DNA of 64,000 bases from Micromonospora sp. WMMD961 (GCF_029626145.1 NZ_JARUBJ010000002.1:5801501-5865500), one strand, 5' to 3'; counted from the stretch's first letter, positions 8,011 to 16,935 are shown. A program made the numbers and translations. The notes: a model not told the origin generated them from the letters alone.

Positions 8011-8514
8011 TCAGCGGCCGATGGTCGTGTCCGGGTCGTCGTCATCGTCGTCGATGTCGTCCTCGCCCCAGTTGCGCCGGGCGAACGGCAGGGCCACCCA
8101 GAACGTGAGGAACCAGATTCCGGCCAGGGCGCTGAGCACGAAGGCGATCGGCCGGTCCAGCACGAAGTCGGTGATCAGCAGCACCGCGCTGACCATCGCG
8201 ATCAGCATGAAGGCCAGGCCGCCGGTGGCCATCCGGTGCGCGAACCGCACCAACTCCGGCTTACGTCCCTGCCGGAACAGCGCCCGGTGGAACGCCACCG
8301 GCGAGATGATCAGTGCGGTGGCGGCCGCCGCCGCGAGCAACGCCACGATGTAGACGTCACGCTGGAACTCGGTGGTCTCGCTGAACCCGCTACTGAACGG
8401 CAGAGTGAGCAGGAAGGCGAAGAGGATCTGCACGCCGGTCTGGGCGACCCGCAACTCCTGCAGCAGGTCGGCGAAGTTGCGCTGCCAGCGCTGCTTCTCG
8501 GTCTCCTTCGACAC
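8011..8514 (-). CDS. DUF6328-type four-helix membrane protein
   Basis: 167 residues. After an N-terminal amphipathic stretch (NFADLLQELRVAQTGVQILFAF) there are four hydrophobic helices: about 35-50, 60-80, 105-125, 130-150. The tail is strongly acidic (EDDIDDDDDDPD). The motif DLLQELRVAQTGVQILFAFLL is typical of DUF6328 proteins of actinobacteria, whose function is not known. Single gene; about 175 nt without a recognisable gene separate it from the SIS gene upstream. Confidence 0.75.
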   Translation of the reverse strand: MSKETEKQRWQRNFADLLQELRVAQTGVQILFAFLLTLPFSSGFSETTEFQRDVYIVALLAAAAATALIISPVAFHRALFRQGRKPELVRFAHRMATGGLAFMLIAMVSAVLLITDFVLDRPIAFVLSALAGIWFLTFWVALPFARRNWGEDDIDDDDDDPDTTIGR

Positions 8515-8689
8515 GCGCTACCTCCGGTGAGACGCTACTGCCGGCGGTCCCGGCCGCCGGCAGCAACGCCAATGCCCCACCCGGCCGAGCGCGAAACAGG
8601 TTCACGACACCTGCCGTTCATCTCGGGGACGCATTCGGCCCCGGCGGCCGGGCGAGGCACCGGCGACGGGCCCAGGACCGGCGCCGGCC

Positions 8690-9439
8690 TCAGGACCCGC
8701 GCCGGATCCGACCCGCGTACCGAGCTTCCAGCTCCGTGTTGTGCGCGTCGCCATCCGGGATGTTCGCCGACAGGTAGACCGGCGGTCGATCCCCCGTCGC
8801 CAGCAACCGCGCCACCACCTCCACGGTGACCTGCTGGGCCAGCAGGGCGGCGGTGATCGAGGAAACCGCACCGACCGCGCCACCGCCCGGCAGCGGGAGT
8901 GTCGCGTCACCGTACGGCGCACCGTTGTCGAGCACCACGTCGGCGAGGTCGCCCAGCTTACGGCCGGACGGATGGCGGGAGGTCATCCGGCCGGAGTGCT
9001 GCACCGAGGTGATCGCCACCAGCCCGTGGCCGCGTTCCTTGACCAGTGTGGCGAACTCCACCATCGCGCCGTTGACCCCGGAGTTCGAGGCGAGCACGAA
9101 GACGTCGGTGGGCCGCACCGGGGCCAACTCGTAGAGGCGGTGCGCCACACCCGGGTCCCGTTCCAGCATCGGACCGAGCCGGTCGGCCGGTTCGCCACCG
9201 AGCAGCACCAGGTCGCGCAGCGCGATCCGGTTGGTCGGCACCAGGCCACCCGCCCGTCCGGCGATCTCCATGGCCAGGGCCTCCGAGTGCCCCGTGCCGA
9301 ACGCGTGCACCACCCCGTCGGCGCGTACGGCCTCGGCGACCAGGTCCGCGGCCCGGCCCACCGCCTCCCGCTGACTGGCGGCCACCCGCCCGATCGTCTC
9401 GGTCACCACGGCCAGGTAGTCCTCGGCACTCACCGTCAT
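8690..9439 (-). CDS. SIS-domain sugar-phosphate-binding protein (UPF0309-like)
   Basis: 249 residues. The N-terminal helices are followed by the SIS fold: VVHAFGTGHSEALAMEIAGRAG (~45-66; the GTGHSE loop binds a sugar phosphate) and DVFVLASNSGVNGAMVEFA (~110-130), the second phosphosugar loop. The C-terminal LPGGGAVGAVSSI segment is shared with UPF0309 proteins, which are related to MurNAc-6-phosphate etherase/isomerases but uncharacterised. ATG start with GGAGG upstream. The substrate cannot be stated. Confidence 0.82.
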   Translation of the reverse strand: MTVSAEDYLAVVTETIGRVAASQREAVGRAADLVAEAVRADGVVHAFGTGHSEALAMEIAGRAGGLVPTNRIALRDLVLLGGEPADRLGPMLERDPGVAHRLYELAPVRPTDVFVLASNSGVNGAMVEFATLVKERGHGLVAITSVQHSGRMTSRHPSGRKLGDLADVVLDNGAPYGDATLPLPGGGAVGAVSSITAALLAQQVTVEVVARLLATGDRPPVYLSANIPDGDAHNTELEARYAGRIRRGS

Positions 9440-9472
9440 GCGTCCTCCGTCGTCCGGTTGCGGGCCAACCAG

Positions 9473-9592
9473 TCAACCGCGCCCCCCGCCGAGCATGTCG
9501 ACCAGGGTGCGCCCGGCCAGCGCCGGTTCGGCGGCCGGCCCGGGCACGCCGACCAGGCGCCGGCCGTCCGGCCCGGTGCCGTCCAGCGCCAC
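9473..9592 (-). CDS. Possible 39-residue ORF between the hydrolase and SIS genes
   Basis: A GTG begins immediately after the hydrolase stop (TGA GTG) and encodes MALDGTGPDGRRLVGVPG, then PAAEPALAGRTLVDMLGGG and stop. Its codon bias (GC-rich third positions) looks coding and its start suggests re-initiation after the hydrolase. Nothing similar was recognised. It may be a small real protein, or a remnant of the 3' end of a larger gene. Low confidence. Confidence 0.3.
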   Translation of the reverse strand: MALDGTGPDGRRLVGVPGPAAEPALAGRTLVDMLGGGRG

Positions 9593-10423
9593 TCAGGCCG
9601 TTCCGCCGGCTCGGGCCAGGATCGCCTCGGCGAGCGCACCCGGTGCCGCGTCCGGAATCCAGTGACTGACGCCGGCCAACTGCACGAAGCGGAAGTCCCC
9701 GGTGACGTTCGCCGCGCACGCCTCGGCGGCGGTCCGGCCGATCGCGACGTCCCGGTCACTCCACACGTACGTGGTGGGCACCGCCACCGGGCCGACGGCG
9801 GCCAGGTCGGCGCGGGACATCGCCCGGTACCAGTTCAGCGCGGCGGTGAGCGCCCCCGGCTCACGCATCGGGTCGGCGTAGCGGTCCACCCGGGACCGGT
9901 CGCCGACCCCGCCGAGCAGTTTCCGCAGCGCGGTGGCGTGCCAGGCCAGCAGCACCTTCTCCGCCTTGTCCGGCTTACGGAACAACGCGATGTACGACGA
10001 CCGGGCCTTCTGCTGACTGTCGTTGGCCAGCGCGTACGCCATGGCCGCCGGATGCGGCACGGAGACCGCGGTCAGGGTGCGGACCCGCTCGGCGTGCCGG
10101 GCGGCGACCGCCCAGGCCACGACCGCGCCCCAGTCGTGCCCGACCAGGTGGACGGCGTCCAGGTCGAGGGCGTCGAGCACGGCCACCACGTCGGCGACCA
10201 GCTCGGGAATCCGGTAGTCGGCCACCGCCGTGGGCCGCGCCCCCGGCGAGTAACCGCGCTGGTCCAGCGCGTACGTGCGCAGCCCGGCCGCGTGCAGCGC
10301 CGGCACGACGTCGTCCCACTCACCGCTGTGCTGCGGAAAACCGTGCAGCAGCAGAACGGGTACGCCGTCCGGCGGACCACCGACGGTTACCTCGAACGTG
10401 AAGCCTCGCGCGTCGATCCGCAT
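9593..10423 (-). CDS. Alpha/beta hydrolase, epoxide hydrolase-like
   Basis: 276 residues. The oxyanion/entry motif HGFPQHSGEWDDV is at ~27, the nucleophile elbow GHDWGAV at ~94 (Asp nucleophile, as in epoxide hydrolases and dehalogenases), the acid region around WSDRDVAIG (~220), and the final catalytic His in GVSHWIPDAAP (~252). An Asp nucleophile with an HGFP motif favours epoxide hydrolase over esterase. Substrate unknown. It starts at ATG 10423, divergent from the thiamine riboswitch operon about 115 nt away. Confidence 0.83.
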   Translation of the reverse strand: MRIDARGFTFEVTVGGPPDGVPVLLLHGFPQHSGEWDDVVPALHAAGLRTYALDQRGYSPGARPTAVADYRIPELVADVVAVLDALDLDAVHLVGHDWGAVVAWAVAARHAERVRTLTAVSVPHPAAMAYALANDSQQKARSSYIALFRKPDKAEKVLLAWHATALRKLLGGVGDRSRVDRYADPMREPGALTAALNWYRAMSRADLAAVGPVAVPTTYVWSDRDVAIGRTAAEACAANVTGDFRFVQLAGVSHWIPDAAPGALAEAILARAGGTA

Positions 10424-10536
10424 GATCGGAAGCCTACCCAGCCGACGCCGGACCGACCGTCCGCCGCAGGTCAGCGGAGCCCTGCTGGGTCGGCGGCCCC
10501 GGTCGGTGTTAGCGTCAGCGAGACAACTTCACATCC

Positions 10537-10618
<82 letters not shown>

Positions 10619-10709
10619 TCGGTCGACCTCCAGCCGCGCCGCAGTCCGGTGCCACCGGGCGCGGCGTGCGTCTTCTCCTGGTTCTCTCTTCGTGAACTGG
10701 GAGCACAGC

Positions 10710-11297
10710 ATGGACAACACCACCAACCGTTGGCGGACCATCGACATCGTGGTCGCCTCGGTGATCGCTGTCGCCTTCGGCGTCATCTTCTGGGCGTGGG
10801 GCCTGGTGTGGAGCGCCACCGAGGGCGCGTTCGCCTTCTTCCCGCCGGCGCAGGCGCTGCTCTACGGCGTCTGGCTGATGCCGGCCGTGCTCGGCGGTCT
10901 GGTCATCCGCAAGCCCGGCGCCGCGCTCTACTGCGAGACGGTCGCCGCCGTGCTCTCCGCGCTGCTGGGCAGCCAGTGGGCCGGCACGGTGATCCCGCAG
11001 GGCATCGTGCAGGGCGTCGGCGCGGAGCTGGCGTTCGCCGCCTTCCGGTACCGGTCGTTCCGGCTGCCGACCGCGCTGCTGGCCGGCGCGCTGACCGGTC
11101 TCAGCGCCGCGCTGTTCGACTTCTTCGTCTGGAACGTCGAGACCGAGCTGACCGGCTACCGAATCCCGTACGCGTTGATCACCATCGTCAGCGCCACCGT
11201 GGTCGCCGGTGCCGGCGGCTGGCTGCTGACCAAGGCCCTGGCCAACACCGGTGTCCTGGACCGCTTCCCGGCGGGCCGGGACCGCGCCCTGATCTGA
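10710..11297 (+). CDS. ykoE: ECF transporter S component for thiamine precursor (HMP)
   Basis: 195 residues, YkoE family. Hydrophobic throughout with about five to six helices: DIVVASVIAVAFGVIFWAW, the FFPPAQALLYGVWLMPAV loop, and GGLVIRKPGAALYCETVAA, all characteristic of YkoE. It captures thiamine or hydroxymethylpyrimidine and works with the ATPase YkoD and the T component YkoC encoded just downstream. Controlled by the TPP riboswitch at 10537-10618. GGGAG lies 7 nt before the ATG. Confidence 0.92.
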   Translation: MDNTTNRWRTIDIVVASVIAVAFGVIFWAWGLVWSATEGAFAFFPPAQALLYGVWLMPAVLGGLVIRKPGAALYCETVAAVLSALLGSQWAGTVIPQGIVQGVGAELAFAAFRYRSFRLPTALLAGALTGLSAALFDFFVWNVETELTGYRIPYALITIVSATVVAGAGGWLLTKALANTGVLDRFPAGRDRALI

Positions 11298-11309
11298 CCC
11301 CGCAATGGT

Positions 11310-11369
11310 GTTGATCAAGAGGTTTGCGTCAGGAGACCAGCCTCCGTCGACGCAAACTTCTTGATCAAC
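11310..11369. repeat. Inverted repeat, 21-bp arms, TTGATCAA type
   Basis: GTTGATCAAGAGGTTTGCGTC at 11310-11330 (21 nt) faces its reverse complement at 11349-11369 with one mismatch; the 18-nt loop is AGGAGACCAGCCTCCGTC, which itself can pair (GGAG/CTCC). It lies between ykoE and the ATPase gene, and a TTG start codon of the longer downstream frame falls in its right arm. It could be an attenuator or partial terminator in the operon, or a member of the dispersed palindromes seen elsewhere in this window. Confidence 0.75.
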
Positions 11370-11399
11370 AAGGCGGGCTGGGTGGGAGGGGGTGGGTTG

Positions 11400-12830
11400 G
11401 TGGGCGGGGTACTGCTGCGGGGGTTCGGGTGGCGGCACGCCGGACGGCGAGCCTGGGCTCTGCGCGGGGTTGACCTGCGGGTGGAGGCCGGGGAGCGGGT
11501 TCTGCTGCTCGGGCCGTCGGGAGCCGGTAAGAGCACCCTGCTCAGCGCACTCGCCGGGCTGCTGCCGGAGGACTCCGGCGAGCAGGAGGGCACCGTCGAG
11601 ATCGACGGGCTCGACCCGCGCAAGGGTCGGGAGCGGGTCGGCATCGTCTTCCAGGACCCGGAAACCCAACTGGTGATGGCCCGCTGCGGCGACGACGTCG
11701 CGTTCGGGCTGGAGAACCGGGGAGTGCCGGACGACGAGATCTGGCCCCGGGTGGACGAGGCGCTGCACCGGGTCGGCTTCCCATACCCCCGCGGCCGCCA
11801 CACCGCCGCGCTCTCCGGCGGGGAGCAGCAACGCCTCGCCCTGGCCGGCGCGCTGGCCCTGCGCCCGGCGCTGTTGCTGCTCGACGAGCCGACCGCCAAC
11901 CTCGACCCGGCCGGCGCGAGTCTGGTCCGGCAGGCCGTGACCCGCGCGCTGGACGCCGACACCACGCTGATCCTGGTCGAGCACCGGGTCGCCGAGGCGC
12001 TGCCGCTGGTCGACCGGGTGGTCGTCCTGGAGCCGGGTGGCGGCGTCCGCGCGGACGGCACGCCGGAGGCGGTCTTCGCCGCGCACGGCGCCGCCCTGGC
12101 CGCCGAAGGCGTGTGGGTGCCGGGTCACCCCATCGCGCCCCGCCCGGCCGCCGCCGGCCCCGGGGAGCTGTTGCTCACCGCCGACCGGCTCGGCCTGCCG
12201 CCCCGGCTGGCCTCCACCGACCTGGGGGTACGCGCCGGCGAGGCACTCGCCGTCCGCGGCCCCAACGGTGCCGGCAAGTCCACGCTGGCGCTGCTGCTCG
12301 GCGGGCTGCTCCGACCGGGCACCGGGCGGGTCACGGCGTCCGCCGAGTTGGCCGGCGCGGACCACCGCACTCCCCCGCACCGCTGGCGTGCTACCGCCCT
12401 GGCCCGGCGGATCGGGTCGGTCTTCCAGGACCCGGAGCACCAGTTCGTCACCAGCACGGTCTTCGACGAGCTGGCGCTCGGCCCGCGCCGGACCGGTCAA
12501 CCCGAGGCATCCGTCAAGGAGACCGTGGCCGGGCTGCTGGAACGGCTGCGGCTGGCCCGACTCGCCGCCGCCAACCCGTACACCCTCTCGGGTGGTGAGG
12601 CGCGGCGGCTGAGTGTGGCGACGGCCCTGGCCACCGCGCCACGCCTGCTGATCTGCGACGAACCCACCTTCGGCCAGGACCGGCGGACCTGGCGGGAGCT
12701 GGTCGACCTCTTCGCCGACCTGCGCGACGCCGGGCACGGCGTGGTAGCGGTCACCCACGACGCGGACTTCGTCGCCGCGCTCGCCGACCGCACCGTCACC
12801 CTGCACCCGGCCCCGGACGGCGACCGATGA
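11400..12830 (+). CDS. ykoD: ECF transporter ATPase, two fused ATP-binding domains
   Basis: 476 residues, two complete ABC ATPase halves. Half 1: Walker A GPSGAGKST (~37), LSGGEQQR, Walker B LLLLDEPTANLD. Half 2: Walker A GPNGAGKST (~290), LSGGEARR, and LLICDEPTFGQD. This fused EcfA-EcfA' is the YkoD arrangement. GTG 11400 was chosen because GGAGGGGG lies at a good distance upstream; the longer frame opens in the preceding hairpin. It hydrolyses ATP for import of the precursor bound by YkoE. It overlaps ykoC by 4 nt (ATGA). Confidence 0.92.
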   Translation: MGGVLLRGFGWRHAGRRAWALRGVDLRVEAGERVLLLGPSGAGKSTLLSALAGLLPEDSGEQEGTVEIDGLDPRKGRERVGIVFQDPETQLVMARCGDDVAFGLENRGVPDDEIWPRVDEALHRVGFPYPRGRHTAALSGGEQQRLALAGALALRPALLLLDEPTANLDPAGASLVRQAVTRALDADTTLILVEHRVAEALPLVDRVVVLEPGGGVRADGTPEAVFAAHGAALAAEGVWVPGHPIAPRPAAAGPGELLLTADRLGLPPRLASTDLGVRAGEALAVRGPNGAGKSTLALLLGGLLRPGTGRVTASAELAGADHRTPPHRWRATALARRIGSVFQDPEHQFVTSTVFDELALGPRRTGQPEASVKETVAGLLERLRLARLAAANPYTLSGGEARRLSVATALATAPRLLICDEPTFGQDRRTWRELVDLFADLRDAGHGVVAVTHDADFVAALADRTVTLHPAPDGDR

Positions 12831-13627
12831 TCAGCATCGAGCCGATCGCCGCGCCCGACGCGCCGTTGGCCCGCCGCAACCCGGTGGCGAAGGTCGCCGC
12901 CGCACTGGTCTTCTCGTTCACCCTGCTGGCGACCCTGGACCCGGTGGCCCCGGCGATCGCCATCGCCGTCGAGTTGGCCGTGCTGCCGTTCTTCGGCATC
13001 CGCTACCGGGTGCTGGCCCGGCGGGCCTGGCCGTTGCTGCTCAGTGCCGCCGGCATCCTGGTCACCCTGGTGCTGTTCGCCGCCGACCGGTCCGGCCGGG
13101 TCCTGCTGGACGCGGGCCCGGTGCTGGTGAGCACCGGTGTGCTGCTCACCGCGCTCGGCCTGGTGCTGCGGGTGTTCGCGGTGGCGCTGCCCGGTGTGAT
13201 CGTCTTCGCGACCACCGACCCCACCGACCTGGCCGACGCGCTGATCCAGAATGCGAAGGCGCCGGCCCGATTCGCCATCGGGGCGTTGGCCGCGTTCCGG
13301 CTGGTGCCGCTGCTCGGTCAGGAGTGGCAGATGATCAGCATGGCCCGGCGGGCGCGCGGCGTCGACGCCGGTCGCAACCCGGTGGTGAAGTTGCGCCTGT
13401 TCGCCTCCACCGCGTTCGCGCTGCTGGTGGGGGCGATCCGTCGAGGCACCCGGCTGGCGGTCGCAATGGACGCGCGCGGCTTCGACGCCGGCACACCACG
13501 GACCGTCGCCCGCCGGCAGCACTTCGTCCTCGCCGACGGGCTGCTCATCGTCGCGGCGGTCGCGTTGGCGGGTGCCGCCCTGACGGCGAGCGTGCTGCTC
13601 GGCACCTTCCGCCCGCTGATCGGCTGA
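12827..13627 (+). CDS. ykoC: ECF transporter T component
   Basis: 266 residues, EcfT family. About six membrane helices; the cytoplasmic coupling helices carry the expected Ala-Arg-Gly signatures, SMARRARGVDAGRNP (~173) and VAMDARGFDAGTPR (~215), which contact the two ATPase halves. It begins inside the ykoD stop (ATGA), so it is translationally coupled. It completes the energy-coupling module with YkoD and the S component YkoE. Confidence 0.92.
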   Translation: MISIEPIAAPDAPLARRNPVAKVAAALVFSFTLLATLDPVAPAIAIAVELAVLPFFGIRYRVLARRAWPLLLSAAGILVTLVLFAADRSGRVLLDAGPVLVSTGVLLTALGLVLRVFAVALPGVIVFATTDPTDLADALIQNAKAPARFAIGALAAFRLVPLLGQEWQMISMARRARGVDAGRNPVVKLRLFASTAFALLVGAIRRGTRLAVAMDARGFDAGTPRTVARRQHFVLADGLLIVAAVALAGAALTASVLLGTFRPLIG

Positions 13628-13774
13628 TCCCGGACCCGCACTGCCCATGCGCCTGCGGCGAAGCATCGTCGGAGTCGCATGTTCGCATGTCCGCCGTATC
13701 AGGGACACTCGGCGTTCCCCTGGCCGGACGAGATTGTTTCGCGGACAAATCTCATGATCCGACTGGAGCAGTCA

Positions 13775-15478
13775 ATGGGCCACGGCCACGCGTATCACCA
13801 CGATCACGACGTCGTCGGGGGCGGGGGTCTGCCACCGGCGCTCGACCAGTCCGTCCCGGACACCGAGCTGGCACCCGCCGACCTCAGCCGGCGCGGCTTC
13901 CTCCGCAACGCCGGTCTGCTCGGTGCCGGCGCCGCCACCACCGTGCTCGCCGCAGGAACGCCCGCGTTCGCGACCGGCAAGGACCACGACCACGACCACG
14001 GCCCGGGTGGCGACCACGGCAGCACCGGCGAGTTCCAGTGGCTGGCCGGCGACCACCACATCCACACCCAGTACAGCTCCGACGCCATGTACCGGGTCAT
14101 CGACCAGGCCCAGCACGCCAAGGCGTACGGCCTGGACTGGATGGTCGTCACCGACCACGGCAGCGTCGCCCACGCCAAGATCGGCGTGGACAAGGTGAAC
14201 CCGGACATCGTCGCCGCCCGCGCCCAGCTCAAGGACCTGCTGATCTACCAGGGCCTGGAGTGGAACATCCCGGCCGCCGAGCACGCCACCGTCTTCGTCC
14301 ACCCGGGACGCAACGAGGTCGCCGTCCTCAAGGAGTTCGAGAACGCCTTCGACGGCAGCGTCAAGAACGCTGGTGACAACACCCCGGCCAACGAGGCACT
14401 CGCCATCGCCGGCATCAAGTTCCTTGGTGAGGCGGTTCGCAAGCGCCGCGTCGAGGGCGCGCTGTTCCTGGCGAACCACCCGGCCCGGCGGGGCATCGAC
14501 TCTCCGCACGAGATCCGCGCCTGGCGCGACGCCGACCCGAGCGTGGCGATCGGCATGGAGGGCGCTCCCGGCCACCAGGCCGCCGGACTGCCCGGTGGCG
14601 GCCGTGCCCGTGGCTACTACGACAACAACCCGTCCCCCTCCTCGTTCCCCGGCTACCCGCTGGAGAGCTACCGCACCTGGGGCGGGTTCGACTGGATGAC
14701 CTCCACCGTCGGTGGGCTCTGGGACAGCCTGCTCGCCGAGGGCCGGGCCTGGTGGATCAGCGCCAACTCCGACTCGCACGTCAACTACCTGACCACCTCC
14801 CAGCGAGGGCCGGACGGCAACTTCGACCTCAACGGCAAGCACAACGACCCGGTGTACGGCCCGCTGAACACCACCGCCGGCGACTACTGGCCCGGCCAGT
14901 ACAGCCGTACCCACGTCGGAGCGAGTTCGTTCAGCTACCGCGCCGTCATGGACGCCCTGCGGGCCGGCCGGGTGTGGGTGGACCACGCCGGTCTGATCAA
15001 GGCCCTCGACGTCCGGGCCCGGGTCGCCGGTGACCGGCGCCGGGAATCGGGTACGCCGCTCGGTGGTGTGCTGCGGGTCAAGCGCGGCACGCGCGTCGAG
15101 GTGACGATCGACATCGACCTGGCGGACACCCCGAACTGGTCGCAGTTCGTGCCGGTGCTCAGTCGGGTCGACGTGATCGCCGGCAAGGTGACCGGCGCGG
15201 TCGCCGACAAGGACGCCTTCACCGCCCCCGACACGAAGGTGGTGAAGTCCTTCGAGGTCGCCAAGGGCACCGGCAAGGTCTCCTTCACCTACTCTTTCGG
15301 CCGGGTGGACGAGCCGTTCTACCTGCGGGTCCGGGGCACGGACGGCAAGCGCAGCCAGCCGGGTCTGATGGGCGCGGGAGTCGACCCGTTCGGCCCCGCG
15401 CTGGACGTCACCGGCGCCGCGGACCCGTGGGAGGACCTGTGGTTCTACGCCAACCCGATCTGGGTGCTGCCGCTGTGA
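13775..15478 (+). CDS. Tat-exported PHP/CehA-McbA-like metallohydrolase
   Basis: 567 residues. A His-rich leader (MGHGHAYHHDHD) precedes a twin-arginine signal: LSRRGFLRNAGLLGAGAATT, ending near AFA (~65), then another His/Asp run (KDHDHDHGPGGDHG). The catalytic core begins GDHHIHTQYSSDAMYRV (~90), the PHP metal motif, and WMVVTDHGS (~120) supplies further ligands. Later HPARRG, SDSHVN and DHAGLIK may complete the site. CehA/McbA-type PHP enzymes hydrolyse phosphate or carbamate esters; the substrate here is unknown. GGAG lies upstream of ATG 13775; an in-frame ATG at 13754 is an alternative. The next gene overlaps its stop. Confidence 0.82.
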   Translation: MGHGHAYHHDHDVVGGGGLPPALDQSVPDTELAPADLSRRGFLRNAGLLGAGAATTVLAAGTPAFATGKDHDHDHGPGGDHGSTGEFQWLAGDHHIHTQYSSDAMYRVIDQAQHAKAYGLDWMVVTDHGSVAHAKIGVDKVNPDIVAARAQLKDLLIYQGLEWNIPAAEHATVFVHPGRNEVAVLKEFENAFDGSVKNAGDNTPANEALAIAGIKFLGEAVRKRRVEGALFLANHPARRGIDSPHEIRAWRDADPSVAIGMEGAPGHQAAGLPGGGRARGYYDNNPSPSSFPGYPLESYRTWGGFDWMTSTVGGLWDSLLAEGRAWWISANSDSHVNYLTTSQRGPDGNFDLNGKHNDPVYGPLNTTAGDYWPGQYSRTHVGASSFSYRAVMDALRAGRVWVDHAGLIKALDVRARVAGDRRRESGTPLGGVLRVKRGTRVEVTIDIDLADTPNWSQFVPVLSRVDVIAGKVTGAVADKDAFTAPDTKVVKSFEVAKGTGKVSFTYSFGRVDEPFYLRVRGTDGKRSQPGLMGAGVDPFGPALDVTGAADPWEDLWFYANPIWVLPL

Positions 15479-15987
15479 TTCTGGGCCTCAGCCTGGGACA
15501 TCGGACGGTGCGGGAGGCCGAGCACTGGCTGACCGACCAGTTCGGCTCACTCGACCTGCCGGACCTGGTGGCCTGCACGCACCTGGTCACCGCGCCGTAC
15601 CCGCACGTGGCGCTCAGCCTCGCCGTTCCGGTGGCGACGGACCGGCTGGCCGGGCTGCCCACCACCCCGCCGGAACTGCGGGCAGCCGCCGACCGGTCGG
15701 CGGCCGAACACGCGGCCCGCAGGTCCGGTCGGGCGGTGCTCTACCCCGGCGTCGCGCGGATGGTCGGCACGCTGACCGTCGGAGAGGTGGTCGACGTGAG
15801 CGCCATCGAGCGGGTCGTGCTGCTCGGCGGGGCGACGGCGGCGCCCGAGGTGCCGCTGGACACCCGGGGTTACGTCCGGCCGCAGTGGCGCGACGGTCAT
15901 CTGGTGCTGGTGGCGATGCCGCACCACTCGGGGGGTGTCGCCCCGTTCGAGGTGCCCGACCCCACACCCTGCTGCGCCGATCACTGA
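15475..15987 (+). CDS. Hypothetical protein coupled to the PHP hydrolase
   Basis: 170 residues from a GTG overlapping the previous stop (GTGA), so co-translated with the metallohydrolase. Soluble, mixed alpha/beta sequence, no signal peptide. Notable patches are LGLSLGHRTVREAEHWL, AYPHVALSLAVPVA-like strands and a C-terminal end with two adjacent Cys (TPCCADH), a possible metal or disulfide site. No family was recognised; the coupling suggests a role alongside the hydrolase. Confidence 0.7.
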   Translation: MILGLSLGHRTVREAEHWLTDQFGSLDLPDLVACTHLVTAPYPHVALSLAVPVATDRLAGLPTTPPELRAAADRSAAEHAARRSGRAVLYPGVARMVGTLTVGEVVDVSAIERVVLLGGATAAPEVPLDTRGYVRPQWRDGHLVLVAMPHHSGGVAPFEVPDPTPCCADH

Positions 15988-16069
15988 AGCCGGCGTGCGG
16001 TCCGGCGCCGTGGGCGACGAACCGCACACCGGGGGCGGCGGTGGATCATCCGACCGCCTGGTTCACCGG

Positions 16070-16324
16070 TCAGCTCCGCCGGAAGGCGTACCGGCGGGGC
16101 TGACCGGCCCGCTGGCTGCCGCGCCCGGCGGCGGACCTGCCGTAGGTGATCGGCGGACCGGCCTTCGGCGGTGCCGGCCGGACCTGCGGCTCAGCGCCCG
16201 CGATGGGCAACGGCGGCACCGCAGGCAGGACCACCACCTGGTCCAGGTTGGCGGGCGTCAGATCCTCGACGCTGGGCGCGGCTTCCGCGGTACGGGACTT
16301 CTTCGGGTTTCGCCTGGTGGGCAT
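16070..16324 (-). CDS. Small basic hypothetical protein
   Basis: 84 residues from ATG 16324 with a strong Shine-Dalgarno (AAGGAGG) about 6 nt upstream. Very basic ends (MPTRRNPKKSRT and a C-terminal RGSQRAGQPRRYAFRRS) flank a Pro/Val-rich middle (NLDQVVVLPAVPPLPIAG). Probably disordered. The ribosome site makes it likely to be real; function unknown. Confidence 0.5.
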   Translation of the reverse strand: MPTRRNPKKSRTAEAAPSVEDLTPANLDQVVVLPAVPPLPIAGAEPQVRPAPPKAGPPITYGRSAAGRGSQRAGQPRRYAFRRS

Positions 16325-16638
16325 CCTGGCCTCCTTGTCGGCGAGCGCTCGGCCGGCGCACGACGACCGGGGCGGTCGTGGCGCACCGACGACGGCGCGG
16401 TCGCGGCTGAACGAGGACCGGGCTGGAGATCACCCGGTCCTGGCGGACGGATCGGACCCGGATCGACCACGACGGCCGCCGTCGTAGCGACGGTGGCGAA
16501 GAATGCGGACGCCCGGGAGCGCACGGACCGCAGCCTGGGGCTGCGTGCCGGCTCGGAAGTGGGGCGTCAGTTACGCATGTCCGTACCCTAGCCACCGCCC
16601 GACCGACGCGCAGCCGTTTTTACTGGCACGATCGACCC
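16325..16638. other. Intergenic region, no gene recognised
   Basis: 314 bases between the small basic protein (minus) and the thiamine-binding protein (plus). It must hold both promoters, but no convincing -10/-35 pair was found. Open frames here on either strand lack ribosome sites and have atypical composition (Arg/Pro-rich), and are treated as chance. Confidence 0.5.
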
Positions 16639-16935
16639 ATGCTGATCGCGTTCTCGATCACCCCGCTCGGCGGTGACGAATCCGTGGGCGACCTGGTCGC
16701 CGAGGCGGTGCGGGTGGTCCGGGCGTCCGGCCTGCCCAACCGGACCGATGCCATGTTCACCACCGTCGAGGGCGAGTGGGACGAAGTGATGGCGGTGGTG
16801 AAGCGGGCGGTCGACGTCGTCGCCGCGCGGGCGCCCCGGGTGAGCGTGGTGCTCAAGGCCGACGTCCGGCCCGGGGTCACCGACGCGCTCACCGGGAAGG
16901 TCGCCCGGATCGAGGCCCGCCTCGCCGAGGGTTGA
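16639..16935 (+). CDS. Thiamine-binding protein, MTH1187/YkoF family
   Basis: 98 residues, ferredoxin-like fold. MLIAFSITPLGGDESVGDLV and VVRASGLPNRTDAMFTTVEG followed by EWDEVMAVVKRAVDVV match the MTH1187/YqgV family, small cytoplasmic tetramers that bind thiamine or its HMP moiety. The related YkoF domain is associated with ykoEDC, which lies 3 kb upstream here, supporting a thiamine link. Stands alone; ATG 16639. Confidence 0.82.
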   Translation: MLIAFSITPLGGDESVGDLVAEAVRVVRASGLPNRTDAMFTTVEGEWDEVMAVVKRAVDVVAARAPRVSVVLKADVRPGVTDALTGKVARIEARLAEG

